A stretch of DNA of 64,000 bases from Mesorhizobium atlanticum (GCF_003289965.1 NZ_QMBQ01000002.1:310001-374000); one strand, 5' to 3'. Numbered from the stretch's first letter, positions 48,513-57,923 are shown. The notes: a model not told the origin generated them from the sequence alone. Translations and numbers: made by a program.

Positions 48513-50372
48513 ATGAGCGTCTGGCCGAGGTGGCTGACGTTTGTGATTTTGGCTGTCGCGTTCCTGTCCGCGGCAATGTCGGGCGCCAGGGCTGAGGTTC
48601 GCACGCTCAAGCTCTATCACTTGCACACGCACGAGAAGGCCGAGATCGTCTACAAGCGCAATGGTCGCTACGATCCGGAAGGCCTGCGCAAGATCAACAT
48701 CATCCTGCGCGACTGGCGCCGCAACGAGCCCACCAAGATGGATCCGCGGTTGCTCGACCTCGTCTGGGAAGCCTATCGCGAAAGCGGCGCGACCGACTAT
48801 ATCCAGGTCGTCTGCGGCTATCGTTCGCCGTCGACCAACGCGATGCTGCGTTCGCGTAGCCGCGGCGTCGCCGAGAAGAGCCAGCACATGCTGGGCAAGG
48901 CGATGGATTTCTACATCCCCGGCGTGCCGCTGAAGAAGCTGCGCAATATCGGCCTCAAGATGCAGGGCGGCGGCGTCGGCTACTACCCGACCTCCGGCTC
49001 ACCCTTCGTGCACATGGATGTCGGCAATGTGCGTCACTGGCCTGGCATCAGCCGCCAGGAACTGGTCAGCCTGTTCCCGAACGGCAAGACGCTGCATGTG
49101 CCGAGCGACGGCAGGCCGCTGCCCGGCTACGAGCAGGCGCTGGCCGCATATCAGGCGCGTAAGGGCGCCGGCACGCCAAACATCGAACTGGCCAGCGCCG
49201 GCGGCTCGGGCAAGCGGTCGGGCGGATTGCTTGCCGCCTTGTTCGGCGGTGGCGCCGACGAGGCAGACGACGATGCCGATACCGGTGACGGCGGCGGTGC
49301 GCCCCAGGCGAAGGCTGTGAAGCAGGTCCAGGTCGCGAGCGTCGCGACGGCACGCAACAGCAATCTCCCGGGCATCGCGATCGTTTCGCCGAAGGATGCC
49401 AAGCGCGCCAACGTCCCCCAGATCGCGGATGACAGCGCCGACGATTCGCAGCAGCCGCAGCAGGATACGCCGGAGACGATCATCGCCGCTCTGCCGCCCA
49501 AGGAAATCCCGTTGCCCGATTTCGCGCCGCGTCCGAAGGTCGATGTCGGCCAGCAGACGCCGCAGAATGTGCCGTTCGCCGTGGCGGATGCCTCGGCGAC
49601 GACCGAGCAGGCGGTCGCGACCGCGCAGGCACCCGTGCCTGACAAGGTTCCGTTCGGCGCTGCCAGCGCGGCCGAGGCCGCGGGCACCGATCCGGCGCAG
49701 GTGGCGGTCAACAACATTCCGCTTCCGACCTGGCGCCCCGATCGCTCGACGCCGGCCGAACTGGCGTCGAAGGATAAGAACGTGCTTCTGGCGCTGGCCG
49801 AAACGGCTTCGCAGGACAAGAGCGCGACCGATGCGTTCTCCGTGCTGCCGACCGCCCGGCCGCAGCCCGGCAAGCAGGATGAGGTCAAGGCTGTTCTGGA
49901 ACAGGCCAACGCGTCCGTCGAGGCTGGCGGTGCCGGCGCCGAATACCAGCTTGCGTCGCTGACGCAACCGGAGCCGCGTTCGGCGTTCAACGATCCCTCG
50001 GATGCGGCCTCGCCGCGCAAGGCCATCGCCGCCCTTCCGGCAGGGACCGATCCTTCGCAGGCGATCGGCGGCAGTGTAAAGACGACGGCCAAGGAAGGCA
50101 GGGCGTCCGCCCACGATCTGAAGCCGGGACCGAAGGCCATGGTGGTGGCGGCACCGCCGCAGGCCGCGCGCTGGGCGCTTGGCAGCGGCGTGAACATCGC
50201 TTCGGTTTCCGATCCGACGACGGCTCCGCGTTATGCCTATAACATCGTGCATACGCCGCCGAGCGAAGTGTACACCGCCGGCTTCCAGGCGGATGACCAG
50301 GTGCCGGATGCAAGCCGTTTCACTGGCAATGCGGTGAAGTTCCTGTCGGTCGCGCGCTTCCAGACGAAATAG
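48513..50372 (+). CDS. Exported DUF882 (M15-like peptidase fold) protein with long tail
   Basis: A 619-residue protein from ATG 48513 (TTG 48471 is in frame). A signal peptide (residues 6-28, LTFVILAVAFLSAAMSGARA) leads to a DUF882/YcbK domain of about 170 residues. It has the D,D-peptidase-like metal pattern: SQHMLGKAMDF and SPFVHMDVGNVRHW. The remaining 400 residues are low-complexity, Ala/Pro/Asp-rich, without a domain. Likely a periplasmic peptidoglycan-modifying protein. A clear terminator follows. Confidence 0.82.
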   Translation: MSVWPRWLTFVILAVAFLSAAMSGARAEVRTLKLYHLHTHEKAEIVYKRNGRYDPEGLRKINIILRDWRRNEPTKMDPRLLDLVWEAYRESGATDYIQVVCGYRSPSTNAMLRSRSRGVAEKSQHMLGKAMDFYIPGVPLKKLRNIGLKMQGGGVGYYPTSGSPFVHMDVGNVRHWPGISRQELVSLFPNGKTLHVPSDGRPLPGYEQALAAYQARKGAGTPNIELASAGGSGKRSGGLLAALFGGGADEADDDADTGDGGGAPQAKAVKQVQVASVATARNSNLPGIAIVSPKDAKRANVPQIADDSADDSQQPQQDTPETIIAALPPKEIPLPDFAPRPKVDVGQQTPQNVPFAVADASATTEQAVATAQAPVPDKVPFGAASAAEAAGTDPAQVAVNNIPLPTWRPDRSTPAELASKDKNVLLALAETASQDKSATDAFSVLPTARPQPGKQDEVKAVLEQANASVEAGGAGAEYQLASLTQPEPRSAFNDPSDAASPRKAIAALPAGTDPSQAIGGSVKTTAKEGRASAHDLKPGPKAMVVAAPPQAARWALGSGVNIASVSDPTTAPRYAYNIVHTPPSEVYTAGFQADDQVPDASRFTGNAVKFLSVARFQTK

Positions 50373-50392
50373 CGATCCCGCCAGACACGGAG

Positions 50393-50422
50393 AAGCCGCG
50401 TTGCAGGACAACGCGGCTTTTT
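50393..50422 (+). terminator. Rho-independent terminator of the DUF882 gene
   Basis: AAGCCGCGTT at 50393-50402 and AACGCGGCTT at 50410-50419 form a ten-base stem followed by TTT. It ends the transcript 20 bases after the stop and 38 bases before tRNA-Gln. Confidence 0.92.
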
Positions 50423-50459
50423 GTTTTCATCCCTGAAGGCCTGTTTGATCGCCAGGTCT

Positions 50460-50533
50460 TCCCGCTTCGTCTAATGGTAGGACAGCGCCCTTTGAAGGCG
50501 TGAATCGTGGTTCGAATCCATGAGCGGGAACCA
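50460..50533 (+). tRNA. tRNA-Gln (anticodon TTG)
   Basis: Acceptor stem TCCCGCT at 50460-50466 pairs with AGCGGGA at 50523-50529; discriminator A; CCA encoded at 50531-50533. The anticodon stem GCGCC/GGCGT encloses CTTTGAA with anticodon TTG, reading CAA glutamine codons. The T-arm has GTTCGAATC. Confidence 0.96.
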
Positions 50534-50655
50534 GACACGGCAATGCCTCAACCGGTGTTCCGAGCGAGTACACGCCAGGCTAAACTTAGCGTGAGGCTGG
50601 AACGCCGAGCCCGATGATGGGTTGAAAACGGGTCCGTTCCAAACTGGGGATATTC

Positions 50656-50739
50656 ATGAGGAAGAGTGTGTTGGCGTCAGTTCTAGCGCTGGCTGCGGCA
50701 TCGGCGGTGGTTGCTCCCTCGAACGCGCTGCCCTGGTGA
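50656..50739 (+). CDS. 27-residue signal-peptide-like small protein
   Basis: ATG 50656 follows GGGGA. The product starts MRKSVLASVLALAAASA and ends SNALPW; nearly all of it is a basic start plus a hydrophobic core with an ASA/SNA cleavage-like site. It is between tRNA-Gln and the convergent eda gene. It could be a genuine small exported peptide or the remnant of a longer secreted protein cut by the TGA at 50737. Confidence 0.4.
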   Translation: MRKSVLASVLALAAASAVVAPSNALPW

Positions 50740-50748
50740 AAACGCCGA

Positions 50749-51387
50749 TTACTTCTTGAGCTTGCTCGCCTCACGCGCCAGCGCTTCGATCTCGTCCCAC
50801 TTGCCGGCCTTGATGAGATCGTCGGGCGCCACCCACGAGCCGCCGACGCAAATGACATTGGGCAGGCTCAGATAATCGGCGGCGTTCTTGGCCGTTATGC
50901 CGCCGGTCGGGCAGAATTTCACGTCGGCGAGCGGCGAGGCGAAAGCTTTCAACGACGCGATGCCGCCGGACTGCTCGGCCGGGAAGAATTTCAGGAAGCG
51001 CAGGCCGGCTTCGCGCGCGGCCATGATCTCGCCGGGCGTGATGGCGCCGGGCAGCAGCGGCACCGGGCTGTCCTTGGCTGCGTCGAGAAGCTGGCTGGTG
51101 ATGCCCGGGCTGACGATGAATTTCGAGCCGGCGCGGGCCGCTTCGTCGAACTGCCTGGCATCGAGAATGGTGCCGGCGCCGACCACCGCGTCCTCGACTT
51201 CGGCTGCCACACGACGGATCGCCTCCAGCGCGTCAGCGGTGCGCAGCGTGATCTCGATGGCCCGCAAACCGCCGCGCGACAAAGCACGGGCAAGCGGCAC
51301 GGCATCGGCGACATTGGCGATCTTGAGCACCGGGATAACCGGCTGACCGTTGAGGAGCGATAGGAGCTTTTCGGTCTTGCTGGTCAT
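50749..51387 (-). CDS. eda: 2-dehydro-3-deoxyphosphogluconate aldolase (KDPG/KHG aldolase)
   Basis: A 212-residue class I aldolase that splits KDPG into pyruvate and glyceraldehyde-3-phosphate in the Entner-Doudoroff pathway. IEITLRT with the catalytic Glu, GAGTILD, IVSPG and the Schiff-base Lys in RFLKFFPAE are present, as is FCPTGGI. GGAGA precedes ATG 51387. No edd or zwf gene is adjacent in the window. Confidence 0.95.
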   Translation of the reverse strand: MTSKTEKLLSLLNGQPVIPVLKIANVADAVPLARALSRGGLRAIEITLRTADALEAIRRVAAEVEDAVVGAGTILDARQFDEAARAGSKFIVSPGITSQLLDAAKDSPVPLLPGAITPGEIMAAREAGLRFLKFFPAEQSGGIASLKAFASPLADVKFCPTGGITAKNAADYLSLPNVICVGGSWVAPDDLIKAGKWDEIEALAREASKLKK

Positions 51388-51537
51388 GTGCTGGTCTCCA
51401 TTTCGATCGGTTTAAACCGATTAGCAGAAGGAATATGCCAAGTCCACGAAGGGTGGCGTGTCGTGATGCCGCGTGGCAGATCGTGCATGACCTGAATTTC
51501 CTCGGCCTTGAAACCGCTTTAACCACGGTCTAGTGGC

Positions 51538-52473
51538 ATGGCCATGACGACAACCAAGGAAATTCAGCCAATCCGCGTCGCCGCGCTTTACAAATTCGCG
51601 CGGCTCGACGGATACGAGGCCCTGCGCGCGCCGCTCGCCGCCTTCTGTTGCGGGCGCGGCATCAAGGGCACGCTGCTTCTGGCGCATGAAGGCATCAACG
51701 GTACCGTCGCCGGCTGCGAGGAGGCGATTGCCGCGCTCATCGGTCATCTGGAGGCCATGGAAGGCCTTGCCGGGCTGGAAGTCAAATACAGCAGCGCCGC
51801 CGAGATGCCGTTCCACCGCATGAAGGTGCGGCTGAAGCGCGAGATCGTCACCATGGGTGTGGAGGCCATCGATGCGGCAACCAGCGCCGGCACCTATGTC
51901 GCGCCGGCCGATTGGAATGCGCTGATCTCGGATGCGGACACCGTCGTCATCGACACGCGCAACGCCTATGAAGTCTCACTCGGCACGTTCAAGGGCGCGG
52001 TCGACCCGAGGACCTCCAGCTTCCGCGAGTTCCCGGCCTGGGTGGAAGAGCACCGTGAAGAGCTCGAAGGCCGCAAGGTGGCGATGTTCTGCACCGGTGG
52101 CATTCGCTGCGAGAAAGCGACGGCCTATGTGAAGTCGCTCGGCCTCAAAGATATCTTCCATCTCAAGGGCGGTATCCTGAAATATCTCGAGGAGGTGCCG
52201 GCCGGAGAGAGCCTGTGGCAAGGCGAGTGTTTTGTGTTCGACGAGCGGGTGTCCGTCTCGCATGGCCTGACCGAGGGCGAAGCGGAGCTCTGCCGCGCCT
52301 GCCGGCATCCGCTGACGGTCGAGGATAGGTTGTCGCCGAAATATACAATCGGCGTTTCGTGCCCGCATTGCTTCGAGGCGCGTTCCGATGCGGATCGGGA
52401 GCGCTATGCCGAACGCCACCGTCAGGTCGAACTTGCGCAAGCGCGCGGCGGCAAGCGCCATATCGGCAGCTAA
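51538..52473 (+). CDS. trhO: tRNA uridine hydroxylase TrhO (YceA, rhodanese fold)
   Basis: A 311-residue rhodanese-domain protein. TrhO hydroxylates uridine 34 in tRNAs, giving 5-hydroxyuridine on the way to 5-oxyacetic or methoxy uridine. The N-terminal half has [10 protein letters not shown], the rhodanese loop is [12 protein letters not shown] with the active Cys, and the C-terminus has CRACRHPL and SCPHC, a likely zinc site. Start is ATG 51538 or 51544. Confidence 0.9.
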   Translation: MAMTTTKEIQPIRVAALYKFARLDGYEALRAPLAAFCCGRGIKGTLLLAHEGINGTVAGCEEAIAALIGHLEAMEGLAGLEVKYSSAAEMPFHRMKVRLKREIVTMGVEAIDAATSAGTYVAPADWNALISDADTVVIDTRNAYEVSLGTFKGAVDPRTSSFREFPAWVEEHREELEGRKVAMFCTGGIRCEKATAYVKSLGLKDIFHLKGGILKYLEEVPAGESLWQGECFVFDERVSVSHGLTEGEAELCRACRHPLTVEDRLSPKYTIGVSCPHCFEARSDADRERYAERHRQVELAQARGGKRHIGS

Positions 52474-52474
52474 A

Positions 52475-52545
52475 GCAATTCCAGGAAAAGTGTGAAGCGG
52501 CAAGGCGCGGCGACTTCGCGGTCGCCTTCCGTCCGGAGTTGCGTC
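52475..52545. repeat. Dispersed palindrome, GCAATTCC family, copy 4
   Basis: GCAATTCCAGGAAAAGTGTG at 52475 with TTCCGTCCGGAGTTGC ending near 52542, holding a nested hairpin (GGCGCGGCGAC/GTCGCC). It directly follows the trhO stop, on the convergent boundary with the next gene. Confidence 0.65.
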
Positions 52546-52554
52546 AAAACACCT

Positions 52555-52917
52555 CTAAAAAATCACCGAATAGCGGTCGATCGCCCAGAGCCAGGTGCCG
52601 TCGCTCTGACGGCGGGCAACCTCGCTGGTTATGCTGCCGTCGGGAAGCTTGGTCGAGGTCAGCGCCAGGTCGCCATTGATGAGGGCAGGGCGCTGCTCGC
52701 CACGCTGGAACTTTCGTCCCGCAGCGATGCCCTGCTCGAACACCGCGCGGATGGCGTGTCGGTCGCGAACCGGCTCGCCATCGCCGCTGTCGACGACGGC
52801 GTCGGGCTCGAACAGCGCCAGCATGCCCTCGATGTCGCCGGCCCATTGCCGATCGATCAGCAGACGCTCGAGATCCTGCGGATCGCGCGCCGGCTCGCGG
52901 TTTTGCGCATTGGTCAT
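52555..52917 (-). CDS. NTF2-like (SnoaL/DUF4440) small protein
   Basis: A 120-residue protein of the NTF2-like cone fold: RLLIDRQWAGDIEGMLALFEPDAVV, the central DRHAIRAVFEQG and the end SDGTWLWAIDRYSVI are characteristic. Such proteins are small enzymes or ligand binders; the substrate cannot be told. GGAGCG precedes ATG 52917. Confidence 0.8.
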   Translation of the reverse strand: MTNAQNREPARDPQDLERLLIDRQWAGDIEGMLALFEPDAVVDSGDGEPVRDRHAIRAVFEQGIAAGRKFQRGEQRPALINGDLALTSTKLPDGSITSEVARRQSDGTWLWAIDRYSVIF

Positions 52918-53130
52918 CCGATCGCTCCTTTCAGAATTGCCGCTATCCTAGCCGAAGCACTCCGCCGTTTCGACACATGAGGAGCCCGCGCCGATGGCAG
53001 CGCCGGGCGGGCGAAATGTCCATCGTCATTGCAATGCCCAGTTATTGTAATGTCGGGGCGCGGGGCCTACGTCTTGCCGGTCCGAAACCCTGCCCGGGCG
53101 TATTCGGCCGGGCCAATTCTGGAGGCATTG

Positions 53131-53862
53131 ATGCTCGACCCCAAGAAGCTGCTCGACGACCTTCTCGGCTCGCAAATCCCTGGGACCGGCTCGACCGTGC
53201 GCGACAAGGCGGGGCAGGCGGTGCAGATGGCGAAGGACAATCCGCTTGCCGCCGGCGCGCTTGCCGCCGTGCTGCTCGGCACCGGCACCGGCCGGCAGGT
53301 GACGGGCGCGGCCATCAAGCTCGGCGGTCTGGCGGCGATCGGCGGCCTCGCCTACAAGGCCTATCAGAATTACAAGGCCGGCAACGAGCCGGCGCAGGCG
53401 CCCGCGTCCGGCGAGCCCGAACTGCTCCCGCCGCCGGCCGATACCGCTTTCGATCCCGCGCAGGCGCCGCAGGGCGAGGCCGAGTTCACGCTGACCCTAG
53501 TCCGGGCGATGATCTCGGCGGCGAAGGCCGATGGTCATGTCGACGATGATGAGCGCAAGAAGATCGCCGACAAGCTGAAGCTCGCCGGCATCGGCGCGGA
53601 AGCGGAAAAATTCCTGCTTGCCGAGCTCGATAGACCACTCGATCTCGACACTCTGGTCGCCGGCGCCAAGACCGATGCGCAGAAGCTGGAACTCTACACC
53701 GCCTCGCGTCTGACCATCGATCCAGATACGCGCGCCGAGCGCGGCTATCTCGACCTGCTCGCCGGCCGGCTCGGCCTGCCGGATGCGCTGGTCGATCATG
53801 TCGAGGCGACCGTCTCGGCGGCCAAGGTGCCGGCCGGGAGCACGCCCGGTTCGCCGTGGTGA
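53131..53862 (+). CDS. DUF533 (YebE/TerB-like) protein
   Basis: A 243-residue protein. MLDPKKLLDDLLGSQ starts the DUF533 pattern, with a Gly/Ala-rich hydrophobic segment at residues about 50-80 (probable membrane anchor), a Pro-rich linker, and a TerB-like all-helical C-terminal half with the acidic metal site AKADGHVDDDERKKI. TGGAGG precedes ATG 53131. Function unknown; YebE responds to envelope stress in enterobacteria. Confidence 0.85.
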   Translation: MLDPKKLLDDLLGSQIPGTGSTVRDKAGQAVQMAKDNPLAAGALAAVLLGTGTGRQVTGAAIKLGGLAAIGGLAYKAYQNYKAGNEPAQAPASGEPELLPPPADTAFDPAQAPQGEAEFTLTLVRAMISAAKADGHVDDDERKKIADKLKLAGIGAEAEKFLLAELDRPLDLDTLVAGAKTDAQKLELYTASRLTIDPDTRAERGYLDLLAGRLGLPDALVDHVEATVSAAKVPAGSTPGSPW

Positions 53863-53904
53863 GTAAGCGTTGGTAAACGCGATCCCGCGACGCCCTGCCG
53901 GTCG

Positions 53905-53920
53905 TTAATCTCTCGTTAAC
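53905..53920. promoter_or_regulatory. Candidate CtrA-binding site
   Basis: TTAATCTCTCGTTAAC is an exact match to TTAA-N7-TTAAC, the full CtrA site of Alphaproteobacteria. It is intergenic, 184 bases upstream of the SDR gene. A match of this length can occur by chance in a few positions per genome. Confidence 0.45.
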
Positions 53921-54103
53921 CCAGCAAGCGCATCATTCTAATCAGTCGGACCGGCTTTTCCTCCTCCCAAGCGCGGTTCAGATCGGGGCGGTCGCCAATG
54001 ACCGCCCTTTTTGTTGGCCCTTTCTTTATCGCCAACGGCGGCTTGCCTTGATCCGTGCCATTTGCGATGCCACGTCTTTCCGAGCATGACCGGGAGGACG
54101 ACG

Positions 54104-54865
54104 ATGACCGCCATAGCAGAGAAGACCGCGATCGTTACCGGAGCCGGCACCGGCATCGGCAAGAGCGTCGCTACGGCACTGCTCCAGGCAGGCTGGAACA
54201 CGGTGTTCTGCGGCCGTCGCAAGACGCTGCTGGAAGAGGCGATCGCCGATGCCGGCAAGACGCAGGCCAAGGCATTGGCCGTCGCTTGCGACATCAGCAA
54301 GGCCGGCGAGGTCGACGATATGTTCGAGACGGTGCTCGAGGCCTTCGGCCGCGTCGACCTGCTCTTCAACAATGCCGGCATGGGCTACAAGTCGACGCTG
54401 ATCGACGAGATCCCAGTCGAGGTCTGGAACGATGTGGTCGGCGTCAATCTCACCGGCTCGTTCCTGTGCGCGCGCGCAGCCTTCGGCGCCATGCGCCGGC
54501 AAAAGCCGATGGGCGGCCGCATCATCAACAACGGCTCGGTGTCGGCCTATGCGCCGCGCCCTGGTTCCGTGCCCTATACGGCGACCAAGCACGCCATCAC
54601 CGGGCTCACCAAGACGCTGGCGCTCGACGGCCGGCCCTTCGACATCGCCTGCGGCCAGATCGACATCGGCAATGCGCTGACCGAGATGGCCCAGCCGATG
54701 ACGGTCGGCGTGCCGCAAGCCAACGGCTCGATCGCCGCCGAGGCGGTGATGGACGTGCAGCGCGTCGCCGACGCGGTGCTGCATATGGCCAGCCTGCCGC
54801 TCGACGCGAACGTTTTGTTCATGACGGTGATGGCCACGAAGATGCCGTTCGTCGGGCGCGGATAG
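54104..54865 (+). CDS. Short-chain dehydrogenase/reductase
   Basis: A 253-residue SDR oxidoreductase. NAD(P)-binding TGAGTGIG starts at about residue 12, NNAG is at about residue 90, and the catalytic Ser, Tyr and Lys are in NNGSVSAYAPRPGSVPYTATKH. GGGAGG precedes ATG 54104. The substrate is unknown. Confidence 0.92.
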   Translation: MTAIAEKTAIVTGAGTGIGKSVATALLQAGWNTVFCGRRKTLLEEAIADAGKTQAKALAVACDISKAGEVDDMFETVLEAFGRVDLLFNNAGMGYKSTLIDEIPVEVWNDVVGVNLTGSFLCARAAFGAMRRQKPMGGRIINNGSVSAYAPRPGSVPYTATKHAITGLTKTLALDGRPFDIACGQIDIGNALTEMAQPMTVGVPQANGSIAAEAVMDVQRVADAVLHMASLPLDANVLFMTVMATKMPFVGRG

Positions 54866-54877
54866 GCCCCTGACGGG

Positions 54878-56062
54878 TCACTTCTTCAGAAACGCCTCGA
54901 TCCGTTCCAACGCGCGCAGGATGTTTTCCTCGGAATTGGCGTAGGAGAGCCGAATATAGCCTTCGCCGAGCACGCCGAAGTCGGGGCCGCCGATCAGCGC
55001 CACGCCGGCGTCCTCCAGCAGCGCCGAGGCGAGCTTCTTGGCCTTCCAGCCGGTCTTCGACACGTTGGGGAAGGCGTAGAAGGCGCCCTTAGGCGTGACG
55101 CAGGAAATGCCTGGCAGCGCATTCAGCCCCTCGACCACAATCTTCCTGCGGTTGTCGAAGGCGCGCATCATCTTGTCGACATCGTCCTGCGGGCCGTCGA
55201 TCGCGGCGATCCCGGCAAACTGGCTGGGCGCGTTGACGCAGGACCAGCAATTCACCGCCAGCTTGCGCACCTTGTCATAGAGATGGGCGCCCTTGTCGCC
55301 GTTCGGCCAGATCGACCAGCCCATACGCCAGCCCGTCATCGCCCAGGTCTTCGACCAGCCGTTGAGCACGATCAGGCGGTCGCGGATTTCGGGGAAGTTG
55401 AGCAGCGAGCAGTGCTTCTCGCCGTCATAGGTCATGACGTCGTAGATCTCGTCCGACATGATGGCGACCTCAGGATGCTTCTCCAGGCCCTTGACCAGCT
55501 TCTCGATCTCGGCGCGCGGCGTGACGCCGCCGGTCGGATTGGCGGGCGAATTGAGGATCAGCAACCTGGTCCTGGGCGTGATCAGCGCCAGCGTCTCTTC
55601 CGCCGAGAAGGCAAAGCCGTTCTCCTCGCGGATCGGCACCGGCACGGGCGTCGCGCCGGTGAACTCGATCATCGAGCGGTAGATCGGAAAGCCGGGATCG
55701 GGGTAGAGGATCTCGGCACCCGCCTCGCCGAACATCAGGATCGCGGCGAACATGGTCGGCTTGCCGCCGGGCAAGATCATCACATTCTCGGGCGAAACCT
55801 CGACGCCGGTTGTGGTCAGCGTGCGGCGCACGACGGCCTCGCGTGTGGCCAAAAGGCCGTTGGCGGGGGTGTAGCCGTGATGGCCGTCGCGCAGTGCCTT
55901 GATCGCCGCCTCGACGATGTGCTGCGGCGTCTTGAAGTCGGGCTGGCCGATGCCGAGATTGATGATGTCGCGCCCCTGATGGGCAAGCGCGGTGGCCCTC
56001 GCCAGCACCGCGAAGGCATTTTCCTCGCCGAGACGATCGAAAGCGGCGATCGTGTGGAGCAT
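54878..56062 (-). CDS. Class I/II aminotransferase (aspartate aminotransferase-like)
   Basis: A 394-residue PLP aminotransferase. INLGIGQPDF, the NSPANPTGGV loop, SDEIYDVM and the PLP Lys in NGWSKTWAMTGWRMG are clear. The fold and length fit aspartate/alanine-type aminotransferases of rhizobia. ATG 56062 begins the family N-terminus; the open frame upstream overlaps the divergent GNAT leader. It is convergent with the SDR gene by 12 bases. Confidence 0.9.
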   Translation of the reverse strand: MLHTIAAFDRLGEENAFAVLARATALAHQGRDIINLGIGQPDFKTPQHIVEAAIKALRDGHHGYTPANGLLATREAVVRRTLTTTGVEVSPENVMILPGGKPTMFAAILMFGEAGAEILYPDPGFPIYRSMIEFTGATPVPVPIREENGFAFSAEETLALITPRTRLLILNSPANPTGGVTPRAEIEKLVKGLEKHPEVAIMSDEIYDVMTYDGEKHCSLLNFPEIRDRLIVLNGWSKTWAMTGWRMGWSIWPNGDKGAHLYDKVRKLAVNCWSCVNAPSQFAGIAAIDGPQDDVDKMMRAFDNRRKIVVEGLNALPGISCVTPKGAFYAFPNVSKTGWKAKKLASALLEDAGVALIGGPDFGVLGEGYIRLSYANSEENILRALERIEAFLKK

Positions 56063-56144
56063 TTTTCCCGTCCCTGTGGTTCTTTCTGTGAGCGAGCGTT
56101 TTTGTGAGCGTCCGCTGGGAAAAGTCAACGGTTTGGAGTGGCCG

Positions 56145-56831
56145 GTGTCGGAAGATCTGAAGAATTGGCAGCCGCGCCCGCGGCCGGAACGCAAGGCGAT
56201 CGAGGGGCGCACAGTCAGGCTCGAGCCGCTGAGCGCGGCGATACATGGCGACGGGCTCTACGAGGCCTCGTCGGTTTCGGATGTCGGCGGACGTTTCGCC
56301 TGGCTGCCCGACTACCCGCCGGAGACCCGCGCGGCCTTCCAGCCGTGGCTCGACAAGGCGGAAGCGAGCGAGGATCCGCTGTTCTTCGCCGTCATCGACA
56401 AGGCGAGCGGCAAGATCGCCGGGCGCCAGACGCTGATGCGTATCGACGCCGCCAACGGCGTCGGCGAAATCGGCAACATCTATTGGGGTCCGCTGATCTC
56501 GCGCAAGCCGGCGGCTACCGAGGCGCAGTTCCTGTTTGCGAAATATCTTTTCGACGATCTCGGCTACCGCCGCTACGAATGGAAATGCAACAACCGCAAC
56601 GAGCCTTCGAAGCACGCCGCCGAGCGCTTCGGTTTCAAGTTCGAAGGCATCTTCCGCCAGCATCTTGTGGTGAAGGGTGAAAACCGCGATACGGCGTGGT
56701 ATTCGATCATCGACAAGGAATGGCCGGCCTTGCGCAAAGCCTATGAGGGCTGGCTCGACCCGGCAAATTTCGATGGCGAAGGCGTCCAGAAGCGGCGGCT
56801 GGAGGATTTCCGCTCCCACTTTGGCGCGTAA
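56145..56831 (+). CDS. GNAT-family N-acetyltransferase (RimJ/RimL-like)
   Basis: A 228-residue acetyltransferase of the RimJ/RimL group: TVRLEPLS start, EIGNIYWGPLISRK, the helix LFAKYLFDDLGYRRYEWKC with NNRNEPSKHAAERFGFKFEG (acetyl-CoA region) and HLVVKGENRDTAWYSI. GTG 56145 has GGAG six bases upstream and is taken as start; no ATG fits. Target (protein or small amine) is unknown. Confidence 0.85.
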   Translation: MSEDLKNWQPRPRPERKAIEGRTVRLEPLSAAIHGDGLYEASSVSDVGGRFAWLPDYPPETRAAFQPWLDKAEASEDPLFFAVIDKASGKIAGRQTLMRIDAANGVGEIGNIYWGPLISRKPAATEAQFLFAKYLFDDLGYRRYEWKCNNRNEPSKHAAERFGFKFEGIFRQHLVVKGENRDTAWYSIIDKEWPALRKAYEGWLDPANFDGEGVQKRRLEDFRSHFGA

Positions 56832-56879
56832 ACCATGATCCCGAAAAGTGGGCAACCGGTTTTCGGATAGGATCATGGT
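56832..56879. repeat. Dispersed palindrome, AAAGTGGG-ACCGG family, copy 3
   Basis: ACCATGATCC and GGATCATGGT enclose AAAAGTGGGCAACCGGTTTTCGG. It begins right after the GNAT stop and ends 20 bases before the CDF gene start, so it is transcribed with them. Confidence 0.75.
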
Positions 56880-56899
56880 GAGTAACGAGGAGTTCCGCG

Positions 56900-57880
56900 A
56901 TGGCGCATGACCACGGTTCGCATGGGCACAACCATGGCGCCGGCCATGTGCATGGCTCGACCGACAAGAAACGGGTGCTGATGGCTACTTGCCTGACGGC
57001 CGGCTTCATGGTCGCCGAGGCCCTCGGCGGCTGGCTCACCGGATCGCTGGCGCTTGTCGCCGATGCCGGCCACATGCTGGCCGACGCCATCGCGCTCGGT
57101 CTTGCATGGTACGCCTTCCATCTTGCCGGACGCCCGGCAACGGGCCGTCTGACCTATGGCTTCGGCCGGGTGAAGACGCTGGTCGCCTACACCAACGGCA
57201 TCGCCATCTTCGTCATCGCGCTCTGGATCGTCTACGAAGCCTGGGGACGACTGATGCACCCGTCACCCGTGCTCGGCGGGCCGATGCTGGTGGTGGCAGT
57301 GGCAGGCCTCCTGGTCAACATCGCCTCCTTCTTCGTGCTGCATGGCGGCGACCGCGAGAGCCTCAACATGCGCGGCGCCATCCTGCATGTGCTGGGCGAC
57401 CTGCTGGGCTCCGCCGCGGCCATTGTCGCCGCCATCGTCATCCTGGCGACGGGCTGGACTCCGATCGATCCAATCCTGTCGGTGCTGGTGTCGCTGCTCA
57501 TCCTGTCGACGGCGTGGTCGCTGATGCGCGAGGCCGCGCATGTGCTGCTCGAAGGGGTGCCGGCGAGCCTCGATCGCGACCTGATCGCCAAGGACCTGGA
57601 AGGCGCGGTCAAGGGCGTGCGCGAGGTGCACCACATGCATATCTGGTCGCTCGACGGCGCATCGAACATGGCGACGCTGCACGCCTGCCTGAATGACGGC
57701 GTCAATCAGCATTTGGCCGTGAGCGCCATCAAGAAACGGCTTGCCGCAAAGCATGGTATCGATCATGCCACGGTCGAACCGGAATTCGGGCAATGCGCCG
57801 ATAGCCATGACATGCACGACCACCACCACGATCACGATCACGCGCATGGCGCGCCCGCCGATCGCCGGCACTACCACTGA
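56900..57880 (+). CDS. Cation diffusion facilitator metal exporter (CzcD/ZitB-like)
   Basis: A 326-residue inner-membrane antiporter exporting Zn, Co or Cd. Six membrane helices; metal site histidine/aspartate pairs in ADAGHMLAD (helix 2) and HVLGDLLGS (helix 5); a C-terminal cytoplasmic domain with MHIWSLDG. Both ends are His-rich (N: HDHGSHGHNHGAGHVHG; C: HDHHHDHDHAHG). GAGGAG precedes ATG 56900. First of a likely operon with the next two genes. Confidence 0.93.
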   Translation: MAHDHGSHGHNHGAGHVHGSTDKKRVLMATCLTAGFMVAEALGGWLTGSLALVADAGHMLADAIALGLAWYAFHLAGRPATGRLTYGFGRVKTLVAYTNGIAIFVIALWIVYEAWGRLMHPSPVLGGPMLVVAVAGLLVNIASFFVLHGGDRESLNMRGAILHVLGDLLGSAAAIVAAIVILATGWTPIDPILSVLVSLLILSTAWSLMREAAHVLLEGVPASLDRDLIAKDLEGAVKGVREVHHMHIWSLDGASNMATLHACLNDGVNQHLAVSAIKKRLAAKHGIDHATVEPEFGQCADSHDMHDHHHDHDHAHGAPADRRHYH

Positions 57881-57923
57881 TCACCATTATGCCTAACAGC
57901 GTCGAAGCCAGGAAAGCCTGCTG

